Below are positions 11,579 through 21,860 of a stretch of DNA of 64,000 nt, in pieces; the first letter of the stretch is position 1, and every line of letters begins with the position of its first letter. Source of the DNA: Blumeriella jaapii (Eukaryota > Ascomycota > Leotiomycetes > Helotiales > Drepanopezizaceae); the NCBI GenBank assembly GCA_009599575.1, contig VWND01000067.1, positions 1 through 64,000 on the forward strand, in the 5' to 3' direction. Under the pieces are notes generated by a model. The model was not told the origin of the DNA, searched no databases, and saw nothing but the letters and a program-made list of their open reading frames with translations. A program made the translations under genes and the position numbers.

Positions 11579-14122
11579 TTAAATTATATTCGAAAGACGC
11601 TTGTCTATTATGTTTTTAGCTTTTGAATTATTATTTAATAAAGGCTTTTGATAACGTAATGCAAAAGTCAAAGATTCAGTTTTGTTTTTATTAATTTTAA
11701 TTTTATTAATAATATCGAAATTATTTAAAAATGAATTATTAATAATTTTTTTATTATTTAAGCCGAAAAAATCAAAATAACGAAGGCAAAATTGTAAATA
11801 CTTTGATTGCAAATCGCTTCGCGTATTTTCGAAAGTATTCGAATTACGGCCATAATTTAATTTTTCAGTTATTAACGAATGATTTATTTGATTCGCTTGA
11901 AGCTTATTATTCGTAAAACTATTATTAAAATTAATTAATATAATAAAATTGATATCAAGATTTTCTTTTATAAAATATTTAATAATAGCTACAATAATTT
12001 GACGATATTTTTGAATAGTTAAAGGTTGATCAATTTTTACTAAACAAAATGATTTTAAATAATTAGAAATATCGGCCGATTTTAAAAATCTTTTGTTTGT
12101 ATAAAAAAAATAAGCATTAATTGTTTTATATTAATTATTATTCGCCGAAATACTAATATTTAATATTCTAATAAATGGTTTTATTAAAACCATATAATAT
12201 AATACTAAAATACTAACTTTTAAAGGAATATATTTTATATTCGAAGCTAGTTTTTCATTAGAATATTGCGATTTAAATTTACTAATATTCATAATAAATA
12301 AACCACTTCCAATATTAAGAAATAATTCTTTTTTATTTTTACGCGAATTACAACTTCTAAATGAAGTAAATTCGGTTCTTCGAATGGGTAAACCATAATT
12401 TAAATAAAAATCAATCAAAAATAACTTTTTTAAATTGAAATTTAATTTTAAATAAGCTTTAATTGCTTGGGGTTTAATTTGTAATTTTTGATTCGAAAAA
12501 TTATAAAAACGAGCTCGTAATTTTAACGATTTAATAATTTTATTAAATAACCATTTATCGTTTGCTTTTTTATTAGAATGTAAATCTTTAAAAGATAAAA
12601 AAGGCGTCGTATTATTACGATCTTCGTATTTTGCAAAATCATTTAACGTAATATAACTATATTCGCTTTCTGAAATATTAAAAATAAGATCGTTTTTTAA
12701 TATTTGCTCGGTTTCTAAAATTAATTTTTTAAATACAAATCGCAAATTATTAATATTTAAAACAACGTTTTTATAACTAACTGTATTTTCAGTCAAACTA
12801 TGAATTGTAACATTGCTATTGTTTGAAAGATTTTTATTTACAATAAAACAAAACGATCGGTGTAATAGCAATTCGCTTAATGCAGTATTCGAATTATTTT
12901 TAAAAAAATTATTTATTAATTTAGTTAAAATATTATTTAAATTACTTTGAGAATTACAAACAAAAATATTTATAGCTTTATTTAAAAATATTAATTGCGA
13001 GCAATATATAAATTTAAAATAATAGCCAAATAAATCTAAAGTATTTCGTAAAGTAAAATTAGATCTTAAACTTTTAATTGCAAAATAAGCGTTAATAGGA
13101 CTTTCGAATATATTTAAATCTTGTTTTTGAATTAAAATTTCAAAAATAATATTATTTAATAATTTTTGAAATTCGATTAACAAAAGATTACGATCAGTTT
13201 CAGAATTTTTATATTTTTTTAAAAATGAAATATAAGAATTTTGCTTTGTATCTACGTTTGATAATCTTCCAAAAAACCAAGAATTATTCGAAGTATTGCT
13301 ATTATTATTAATATTACTTAAATTGCTATTATCCGATAATATAGATTTATTGCTTATAGAATTATCGAATTTAATTTCAGAATTATCATTCGATAAATCG
13401 TCGATTAAAATTCGATTATTATAAGCTTTATTTATATTTCGATTAATAGTTTTTGTGAAATCTTTCGATGAAATTTTAATTTTTGGATCGTTTATATAAT
13501 CAATCGCTTGTAATAATAAATCGTTAATTTTTTCTTCTAGTTTTGTATCGATTTTAAAAATCGGTTTACTAGTTTTATATAATTTTAAATTATAATTACG
13601 AAAGAAAAAAGTAATAAAATTATTAAAAAAAGCAAAATAATCGACGCGAGATTTCGATGTAAGTAATATTTTAAATTCTTTATTATCTATTTTATTAGGC
13701 TTAAAACTATTTAAAATATTTAAATAATTTTTATTTATCTAAGTAATTTTATCTAAACTTAAATAAAGAATTTCTTGAATATTATCGATTATAAATTTAA
13801 TCAATTCGTCGTTTTTATTTTGATTATATAATTCACATAAATCGTATAATTTTTGCGGTTTATAATTTTGAATAAATTCAGTATATCGAGTTTTTGCTTG
13901 AAAATTGGTTAAATTATCGCTAAGATTTATTTTAAACGAATTTAAATTTTCGTAGAATAAAGATTCTTTCAAATTTAATTCTTCGATTAATAAATTTTGA
14001 GCTATTAACAAATCAGATGGTAAATCTTCTGAAATCTTATTAAAATGAATATTATCTTCGATTTCGTTTATTGAATTATCAATTTGTTTAACTTCGAAAT
14101 ACTATTTATTTCTTTCAAATGA
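11579..14122 (-). pseudogene. Middle region of TLH relic
   Basis: One frame with TAA stops at 13,739 and 12,131. The longest uninterrupted piece (12,131-13,183) contains SPINAYFAIKSLR and PFLSFKDLHSNKKANDKW. Further on, around 11,800-11,880, is a segment with HSLITEKLNYGR and then SKYLQFCLRYFDFFG. That pattern (HS..T...YGR, then a Cys/Phe-rich helix just before the RecQ domain) recurs in fungal OrsD-RecQ proteins from memory. Its function is unknown; a distant tyrosine-recombinase origin is possible but not shown. Residue use is strongly biased to Lys, Asn, Ile, Phe and Leu, matching the AT pressure. Confidence 0.55.
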
Positions 14123-14908
14123 TTAAGTAGTTACAATTGAATAATATTTACTAATATTATTTGCAACAATAATTTCGATTTTATTTGTATAAATTTTTTT
14201 AATATGTTTTTTGATATTTATACGATTTGCTAGAATTAAAAAACAAAAATCGCATTTAAAATTGTTTTGCGATATTTCGAGTTCTGGAAAAGGTTTTAAA
14301 TCGAATTCTAATGAAAAAAGTCGTATTAATTTTAAATTGTTTTTCAAAGATTCGATTTTTAACGATTGATAAATAATTAAGCCTTGTTTAATTAATTTAT
14401 TTCGATCGTTTTTTAAAATTGAATGGAAATGGTTTTTACGTATATATTATTCAAATCCAGTAATAGATAAATTACAAAACAAACAAAGCAATAATTCAAA
14501 ATCTATATAATAAGATAAAAATTGAAAATCAGGTAAATCTTGAAACGCTTGTTTAGGATTTAAATCGTTAGTAGTACGAAAGTTACTAAAATAATGAATA
14601 TTAGCGCTGTTTATCAAAAAGATGAAAGATACTTGAATGTTTAACATATCGAATTTTTTTAAAAAAAATCGTATAATCGAAGAAATTCGAAGAAAATAAA
14701 AATAAGTTTTTTTAGAGGTTTTTTTGAAGTTTTTGAAGTTTTTGAAGTTTTGGAAGTTTTGGGAGTTTTGGAAGTTTTGGTAGTTTTGGTAGTTTTGGGG
14801 GTTTTGGAGGTTTTGGAGGTTTTGGTGTTTTGGGGGGGTTTTAAGGGGGGGGTTTTGGGAGTTTTGATATTTTTGGGGTGTGTGTGTGTGGTTTTGAAAA
14901 ATTTTCAA
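14123..14908 (-). pseudogene. N-terminal part of TLH relic: OrsD/DUF3505 zinc-finger domain
   Basis: Translation from 14,908 gives a long Gln-Asn low-complexity run and then a segment with ELLLCLFCNLSITG and, past one TAA stop at 14,447, IRKNHFHS. This is the first C-x2-C...H module of OrsD domains. About 60 residues later comes FKCDFCFLILANRINIKKH at about 14,190-14,250, the second C-x2-C-x12-H module; its last His is not seen. The true start may be the Met near 14,647 rather than 14,908, because the Gln-Asn part comes from an expanded minisatellite. OrsD domains are named from the orsellinic acid cluster of Aspergillus, but their function is poorly known. Confidence 0.65.
14715..14895. repeat. 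TTTTGGAAG/TTTTGGTAG minisatellite and TG run at the TLH 5' end
   Basis: About 16 units of 9-12 bp of the type TTTTGGAAG, TTTTGGTAG, TTTTGGGGG, with a G-run at 14,844-14,850 and (TG)n at about 14,878-14,891. On the minus strand it encodes QNxQN repeats. The G-runs on the plus strand could form quadruplexes. Its regularity suggests recent slippage, younger than the point decay in the gene. Confidence 0.8.
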
Positions 14909-14948
14909 AACTTTAATTAAAGTTTTCGCGTAGCCTATAGCAACGATA

Positions 14949-15050
14949 ATTTTAATTAAATAAATTATTCGAAAACTTTAATTAAATAAATTATTCGAAA
15001 ACTTTAATTAATTAAATTATTCGAAAACTTTAATTAATTAAATTAAATTA
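14949..15050. repeat. 26-bp AT repeat (CGAAAACTTTAATTAA core)
   Basis: Three to four copies of a unit with CGAAAACTTTAATTAA followed by AT-rich spacer, between the TLH 5' end and the GC-normal island. Confidence 0.75.
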
Positions 15051-15054
15051 CAAA

Positions 15055-15450
15055 AAAGACACTTACAGCAAAGGGCAGACTGATACACCGACTCATATTT
15101 ATTCACCATATATACAAGACCCCGTAGGACAATTCACGGGCCGGAGCCATAGAATTTGCATGCAACTAGGTTTTATAAGTAGAGTGGCGAAGCATTAAAG
15201 CAGAACGCCTGGCAATCTTTTTCCCGTGGCTTTACGGGTTCTTAATAAGGTAACGAAGGAATTGAACCTACAGAAACCATTAATCACTATACTATAGGTG
15301 CTTTAGGACTTTTGTCTCGAAAGCATACGAACGACTAGGTTATATAAAGTATATAATTTTTTAAAGTTTATTTTGTGCGTGTGTAGGATTAGGCGAATGT
15401 GGATTTAAGCGAAAGTTAAATTTTGCGACTGTGCACGATTTTCTGAACGT
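15055..15450. other. RIP-spared GC-normal island with tRNA-like B box
   Basis: CA and TG dinucleotides are common here, unlike the neighbouring DNA, so this stretch escaped or postdates RIP. On the minus strand 15,258-15,268 reads GGTTCAATTCC, a perfect Pol III B-box / T-loop sequence. Just upstream on that strand (15,281-15,297) TATAGTATAGTGATTAA resembles a tRNA D-arm, but the distance is about 15 bases shorter than in a real tRNA. It could be a truncated tRNA, a SINE head, a mitochondrial DNA insert or a solo LTR. No long open frame. Confidence 0.4.
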
Positions 15451-15454
15451 TTGC

Positions 15455-17711
15455 ATTGCGATTAATAATAAATCGAATTGTATAAAATAAAGAAATTAAA
15501 TAAGTTTTAATATTAATAACCCAAATATAAAAAGAATTATACGATTCTATTAAGAAATGGGCTGGTATTTTACTAGTAAATACGAATACCGCAGGCTGTA
15601 GCATTAGGCTTTGGAGCCAAGCTATTCTTGGTCCGTGCGTCAATTCGTAAAACGCTTGCATTGCGATTAATAATAAATCGAATTATATAAAATAAAAAGA
15701 ATTAAATAAGTTTTAATATTAATAACCCAAATATAAAAAGAATTGAACGATTCTATTAAGAAATGGGCTGGTGTTTTACTAGTAAATACGAATACCGCAG
15801 GCTGTAGAATTAGGCTTTGGAGCCAAGCTTTTTATGGCCCGTGCGTCAGTTCGTAGAACGCTTGCATTGCGATTAATAATAAATCGAATTGTATAAAATA
15901 AGACGAATTAAATAAGTTTTAATATTAATAACCCAAATATAAAAAGAATTGAACGATTCTATTAAGAAATGGGCTGGTGTTTTATTAATAAATACGAATA
16001 CCGCAGGCTATAGAATTAGGCTTTGAAGCCAAGTTATTCTTGGTCCGTGCGTTAATTCGTAGAACGTTTGCATTGCGATTAGTAATAGATCGAATTGTAC
16101 AAAATAAAAAGAATTAAATAAGTTTTAATATTAATAACCTAAATATAAAAAGAATTAAACGATTCTATTAAGAAATGGGCTGGTGTTTTTACTAGTAAAT
16201 ACGAATACCGCAGGCTATAGAATTAGGCTTTGGAGCCAAGTTATTCTTGGCCCGTGCGTTAATTCGTAAAACGCTTGCATTGCGATTAATAATAAATCGA
16301 ATTGTATGAAATAAGACGAATTAAATAACTTTTAATATTAATAACCCAAATATAAAAAGAATTGAACGATTTTATTAAAAAATGGGCTGATGTTTTACTA
16401 GTAAATACGAATACCGCAGGCTGTAGAATTAGGCTTTGGAGCCAAGTTATTCTTGGTCCGTGCTTCAATTCGTAAAACGTTTGCATTGCGATTAGTAATA
16501 AATCGAATTATACAAAAAAAAAAGAATTAAATAAGTTTTAATATTAATAACCCAAATATAAAAAGAATTGAACGATTTTATTAAGAAATGTGCTGGTGTT
16601 TTACTAGTAAATACGAATACCGCAGGCTGTAAAATTAAGCTTTGGAGCCAAGTTATTCTTGGTCCGTGCTTCAATTCGTAGAACGTTTGCATTGCGATTA
16701 GTAATAAATCGAATTGTACAAAATAAAAAAAATTAAATAACTTTTAATATTAATAACCCAAATATAAAAAGAATTAAACGATTTTATTAAAAAATGGGCT
16801 GGTGTTTTACTAGTAAATACGAATACCGCAAGCTGTAGAATTAGGCTTTGGAGCCAAGTTATTCTTGGTCCGTGCTTCAATTCGTAGAACGTTTGCATTG
16901 CGATTAGTAATAAATCGAATTGTACAAAATTAAAAAAATTAAATATCTTTTAATATTAATAACCCAAATATAAAAAGAATTAAACGATTCTATTAAGAAA
17001 TGGGCTGGTGTTTTACTAGTAAATACGAATACCGCAGGCTGTAGAATTAAGCTTTGGAGCCAAGTTATTCTTAGTCCGTGCTTTAATTCGTAGAACGTTT
17101 ACATTGCGATTAGTAATAAATCGAATTGTACAAAATAAGACGAATTAAATAAGTTTTAATATTAATAACCCAAATATAAAAAGAATTGAACGATTTTATT
17201 AAGAAATGGGCTGGTGTTTTACTAGTAAATACGAATACCGCAGGCTGTAGAATTAGGCTTTGGAGCCAAGTTATTTTTGGTCCGTGCTTTAATTCGTAGA
17301 ACGTTTGCATTGCGATTAGTAATAGATCGAATTGTACAAAATAAAAAGAATTAAATAAGTTTTAATATTAATAACCCAAATATAAAAAGAATTGAACGAT
17401 TCTATTAAGAAATGGGCTGGTGTTTTACTAGTAAATACGAATACCGCAGGCTGTAGAATTAGGCTTTGGAGCCAAGTTATTCTTGGTCCGTGCTTTAATT
17501 CGTAGAACGTTTGCATTGCGATTAGTAATAGATCGAATTGTACAAAATAAAAAGAATTAAATAAGTTTTAATATTAATAACCCAAATATAAAAAGAATTG
17601 AACGATTCTATTAAGAAATGGGCTGGTGTTTTACTAGTAAATACGAATACCGCAGGCTGTAGAATTAGGCTTTGGAGCCAAGTTATTTTTGGTCCGTGCG
17701 TTAATTCGTAG
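15455..17711 (-). repeat. 206-bp satellite array, 11 units, most with a 66-codon ORF
   Basis: Units start (ATTGCGATTA) at 15,455; 15,660; 15,866; 16,072; 16,279; 16,485; 16,691; 16,897; 17,103; 17,309 and 17,515, a period of 205-207 bp, ending near 17,711. Differences between units are few and mostly transitions. On the minus strand many units carry an open frame of 66 codons (16,286-16,486; 16,492-16,692; 16,698-16,898; 17,110-17,310; 17,316-17,516; and a longer one at 15,416-15,661). It starts MQTFYELKHGPRITWLQ and includes FNSFYIWVINIKTYLI. Some units have stops (for example the unit after 15,660). Because 206 is not a multiple of three, the ORFs are separate, not one long repeat protein. 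I do not recognise the peptide. It may be a satellite with accidental coding capacity or a fragment of an amplified gene. Confidence 0.9.
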
Positions 17712-18840
17712 AGACTTAAATAACGTTATTATTAATTAATAATATTTATAAGCTTTTGCCTATAAAATATTAATAATTTGTAAGCTAAATACGAATTTAA
17801 TTTTATTTTTAAAATCGAAAAATTCTTGCGAAAAAACCGATTTAGTAACCAAAAAAAGTCGGGTACCAGAGTCTGCCAAGATTAGGGTTAGAAAGGGGGG
17901 TTATTACAACTTTTTAATTTATTAATCGTATTTATAAGCTTTTGCGCATAAAAGATTAATAATTAATAAATTAAATACAAATATAAATTTATTTTTAAAA
18001 TCGAATAATTTTTGCGAAAAAACCGACCTGGTAACCAAAAAAAGTCGGTTACCAGAGTCTGCCAAGATTAGAGTTAAAAGGGGGGGTTATTACAACTTTT
18101 TAATTTATTAATCGTATTTATAAGCTTTTGCGTATAAAAGATTAATAATTAATAAGTTAAATACAAATATAATTTTATTTTTAAAATCGAATAATTTTTG
18201 CGAAAAAACCGACCTGGTGACCAAAGAAAGTCGGTTACCAGGGTCTGCCAAGATTAGGGTTAAAAAGGGGGGTTATTACAACTTTTTAATTTATTAATCG
18301 TATTTATAAGCTTTTGCGTATAAAAGATTAATAATTAATAAGTTGAATACAAATATAAATTTATTTTTAAAATCGAATAATTTTTGCGAAAAAAAAAACC
18401 GACCTGGTGACCAAAGAAAGTCGGTTACCAGGGTCTGCCAAGATTAGGGTTAGAGGGGGGGGTTATTACAACTTTTTAATTTATTAATCGTATTTATAAG
18501 CTTTTGCGTACAAAAGATTATTAATTAGTAAGCTGAATACGAATATAATTTTATTTTTCAAATCGAATAATTTTTGCGAAAAAACCGACCTGGTGACCAA
18601 AGAAAATCGGTTACCAGGGTCTGCCAAGATTAGGGTTAGAGGGGGGGGTTATTACAACTTTTTAATTTATTAATCGTATTTATAAGCTTTTGCGTACAAA
18701 AGATAATTAATTAATAAGCTGAATACGAATATAATTTTATTTTTCAAATCGAATAATTTTTGCGAAAAAACCGACCTGGTGACCAACTTTCTTTGGTCAC
18801 CAGAGTCTGCCAAGACTGGTCACCAACGTTGATGACCACC
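17712..18840. repeat. ~186-bp satellite array, 6 units, with hairpin and TTAGGGTTA motif
   Basis: Six units; landmarks TTATTACAAC at 17,901; 18,087; 18,273; 18,463 and 18,649 give spacings of 186, 186, 190 and 186 bp. Each unit has TAATCGTATTTATAAGCTTT, a TTTTTGCGAAAAAACCGAC segment, an inverted repeat CTGGTGACC...GGTTACCAG, the motif GATTAGGGTTAG (or a close variant) and a G-run of 6-8. The first unit is the most diverged. The last ends in a rearranged, perfect 11-bp hairpin (18,776-18,803). No gene. Confidence 0.88.
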
Positions 18841-20029
18841 AAAATTCTCTCGCTTATAATATTAGTAAAAAAGCTTGTAAATCTGCGGGCTTTTGGATTG
18901 TTAGCTTTTAAAGTTTGCGTTTTAAAAATATAAGCGTTTAGTATTCAAACTTTTTTTTTCGTAAAAATAATAGTTTCGAAAAAGCGAGCGAAATGCCGAA
19001 ATAGAATAATATCGGTGATTTTGCTAAAAACGTATTTTTAAATATTTTTTTTTCGTTAATTTAGCAAAAAGCGTAATATTCGGTTTATTATTTTTTTTTT
19101 ATTATTTCGAACTTTTTTTGCTTCGGCGAAAACTTTTAAAACGTTATTGTAATTTAGCAGAAACTTATCGTAATTAAAATTTTTGCGAACGAATTTAATT
19201 TTAATAAAATTTTTGTAATCGAATAAAAATTCGTTAACGTTTTTAATTATTATATCGAATTGTTTTATAAATGTTTTTACGAAAATTGTTTATTAATTTG
19301 AAATAGCGATATTATATGCTTATTTAAATTCGGAAAAATTACGTATAATAGTTTCGTTTTAAAATAAATTAAAAATAAATTTGTTAGATTTAACAACGCT
19401 TTACTTAAAAAACAATATAATATCGATAGGTTTATTAATTAAAAAAGTATATTATATTTATTAAAAAGTAAATAAGAAAAAGTACGAGAATTATAAAATA
19501 TTTGTATTTAAAAGTTACGAAAATTCGTATATTATTTTTTTAATAAATTATAATTATTTAAGCAAATATTCGTTTAAAACAGCGAAAAAAGTAAACAGTA
19601 CAAAAAGTAGCAAATAATAAAATATATAAAAAATAGTTTTCGTAAAATATGCGATTAATATAAATATATCAGATATGCGGCTTAAATATATACAAAGCTT
19701 TTATTTTAATAAACAAAAAAATAATTAAATAAAAAAAAATATAATAAATATTTTAAATAATATAAAAAAAGATTTTTAAAATAAACAGCGTATATAAAAC
19801 AAAATAATTAAATTATATATAAGCAAAGCAAAACAAAAACAATAAAATAATATATAATAAAAAAAAAAATAATAAATAATAAAAATAATAAAACAATTAA
19901 TAAACAATTTTATATACATTTTTTTTTTTTTCGATTATAAATAAAATTACGATTTAAATTATACTTTTAGCAGCAGAATTATCGTTCGGTCGTTTTCAGA
20001 CTTTTTTAAAAAAAAATTTTTTTTTAAAA

Positions 20030-21535
20030 ATATAATCGCTTTAATCGAAATCGTCGTCGAAATCGCTAAAATCGAAATCGCTTTTTAATTTAAAATCCAA
20101 AAAATAAATTTATTAATTTTTTTTATAAAATCGTTTTAACCGGTTAGCGGCGAATGTTTTTTTCAATTTTGTTTTATCGAATTTCGTAAATTTATAATAG
20201 CTTTTATTTAACTCGGCCTCGTATATTTCGTAAAATCCGAGCCATTTATAATTAAGCTTAATATCGGCCGATTTATCGATAACGCGCTAAACGTCGTAAA
20301 CTAAAATTAAATTTTTTTTTTTAATTAACGTTTTTTTTAAAACTTTGGTTTTATTTCAGATTTTTTTAACTGTTTTTTTATATTTTTTTTTTTTTTTAAA
20401 TTATTTTTTTTATATTTATATCGCGATAATTTAATTATTTAAATTTTATTATTAATAAATCCGCTTTCGTTTTCATTTTAATTACGTTATAAAATTTTTA
20501 TATAAGCTATTTTATTTTTAAAAATAATCGAGCGTTTTTACCGTATTAAATAAAAAATAAAATTATTTTAATAAAAGCGTATATATATATGCGTATAATA
20601 AAAAGTATTTTCGAAAATTTCCGCGATTAACGCTTATAATTTTTTCGAATAACTTTTAAAAAATCGTCGAAAATATTTTTATAATTTTGTTTAACGGATC
20701 CGTTGCTTTTCGAATTATAAGCTGAAATTTGAATACGTTAAATCCTGTATTTTTTTATAAAAGTTTCGATAACGCTTTTATTTTCGGATTTATTATCGAC
20801 GTTTAATTTGTTAAATAAATCGTATCGATATACGACGTTTTTTTAAAAAAAAATCGTTATAGCTTCGGAAATAGCGTTTCGGAAAAATCGTTTTTTAAAT
20901 TATTTAAATAAATCGTTAATAATAAATACAAAATATATATAACCGCGATCGGTAATTAATACGCGTATAACGTCGAAATTAACTTTTTTTTAAATTTCAA
21001 AAAACTACGTCGAATATAATAAGTTTTTTTTTCGGCCAGATTTTCGTTTTTAGCAAAAAACGCAGCTTTTAACGAAAGTTTTATAATTTTCGAAATATTT
21101 TTTTTATTAAAAATCGTTTTTGGTTTGGTAATAAATAGCTTTTATTTTTTTATAAAACATTTTTTCGTAAGTTTTTTTTATAATTTAAAACTTATCAATT
21201 TTATTATTTATTATTAACCGTTTTTAATATATATTATTTTTTATTTTATATAATTTTTTATCGGCTAAAATATAATCGAAAATTTAATTTTGAAATAATT
21301 TAAATTAATAATTTAGCACGTTAAATAATTTAAATAAAATAATTAAATAATATACGATTAAATAAAAGTTTTCGGTTTTATAATTATCGATCAAAAATTT
21401 ATTTTCGTCGCTAATCGATTTATTCCGATCGTTTTCGATTAAATTTATTCGCGGTACTAGCCGAAATAATAACGCGAATGCTTTTTCGGCCCGAAAATTA
21501 ATATTTTTTATTCGCGGTGCTAGCCGAAATAGCAA
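20030..21535 (-). pseudogene. Copy A integrase relic
   Basis: Minus-strand translation gives, in order: an open piece at 21,305-21,535 (FRAEKAFALLFRLVPRINLI), which in relatives links RNase H to integrase; a KRKPGRKKTY-like zinc-region tail; the catalytic core with a DRDY-like segment; and the C-terminal module KWLGFYEIY...YYK...LKKTFAANRLKRFY at about 20,110-20,260. That module matches the GPF/Y-type end of Gypsy integrases. Frame is broken by many stops. Confidence 0.65.
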
Positions 21536-21860
21536 CGCGAATAATTTCGGTTTTGTAAAACTTAAAGCGCAAATAGCAAAACAGCCGATTTCGTTAGCGA
21601 TTTATTCGTCGATATTTTATTCGTTTTATTTAACGAAATTAAACGAATAAAAACGTTTTCGTTTGGAAAAGCTATTTGCCGCTGTATTAATCGTTTTTTT
21701 AATATGCTTAATTTCGAAATTTATAAATCGCATTTAAATTATTTAATTAATAACAAATACTTTTGGCAGATTATTAGCTTTTTTATTTAATTAATCGATA
21801 AAAATTTTTGCGTTTATTTTTAAAATAAAATATACGCCGTACAATTCGCTTTTTATTTTT

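Larger units (their letters stand above)
9789..14908 (-). pseudogene. TLH-like OrsD-RecQ helicase pseudogene (telomere-linked helicase family)
   Basis: A 5.1-kb coding relic. From 14,908 to about 11,579 it stays in one frame; from about 11,560 to the stop at 9,789-9,791 it stays in a second frame, so one frameshift or a lost intron lies near 11,560. In order it shows: a Gln/Asn-rich N-terminus, an OrsD-type (DUF3505) double zinc-finger domain, a long middle region, a RecQ ATPase domain, a RecQ C-terminal helicase lobe, and a Cys-rich tail. In-frame stops (14,447; 14,123; 13,739; 12,131; 11,046; 10,398 and one near 10,050) are those I checked as TAA where related proteins have Gln, which fits C-to-T change of CAA. 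In intact relatives the protein would be a 3'-5' DNA helicase encoded beside telomeres. No gene neighbour suggests an operon or cluster. RecQ assignment is strong from motifs; TLH naming rests on the OrsD-plus-RecQ layout and repeat context. Confidence 0.8.

Noticed and set aside
9789..14908. Reassigned stop codon (TAA read as Gln)
   Set aside because: In-frame TAA at Gln positions would fit an alternative code, but the same loss of Gln/Trp/His codons with Asp-to-Asn and Cys-to-Tyr changes in dead transposons is explained by RIP, and a frameshift is also present.
15455..17711. CRISPR-like array
   Set aside because: Whole 206-bp units repeat without unique spacers and the DNA is fungal; it is a satellite.
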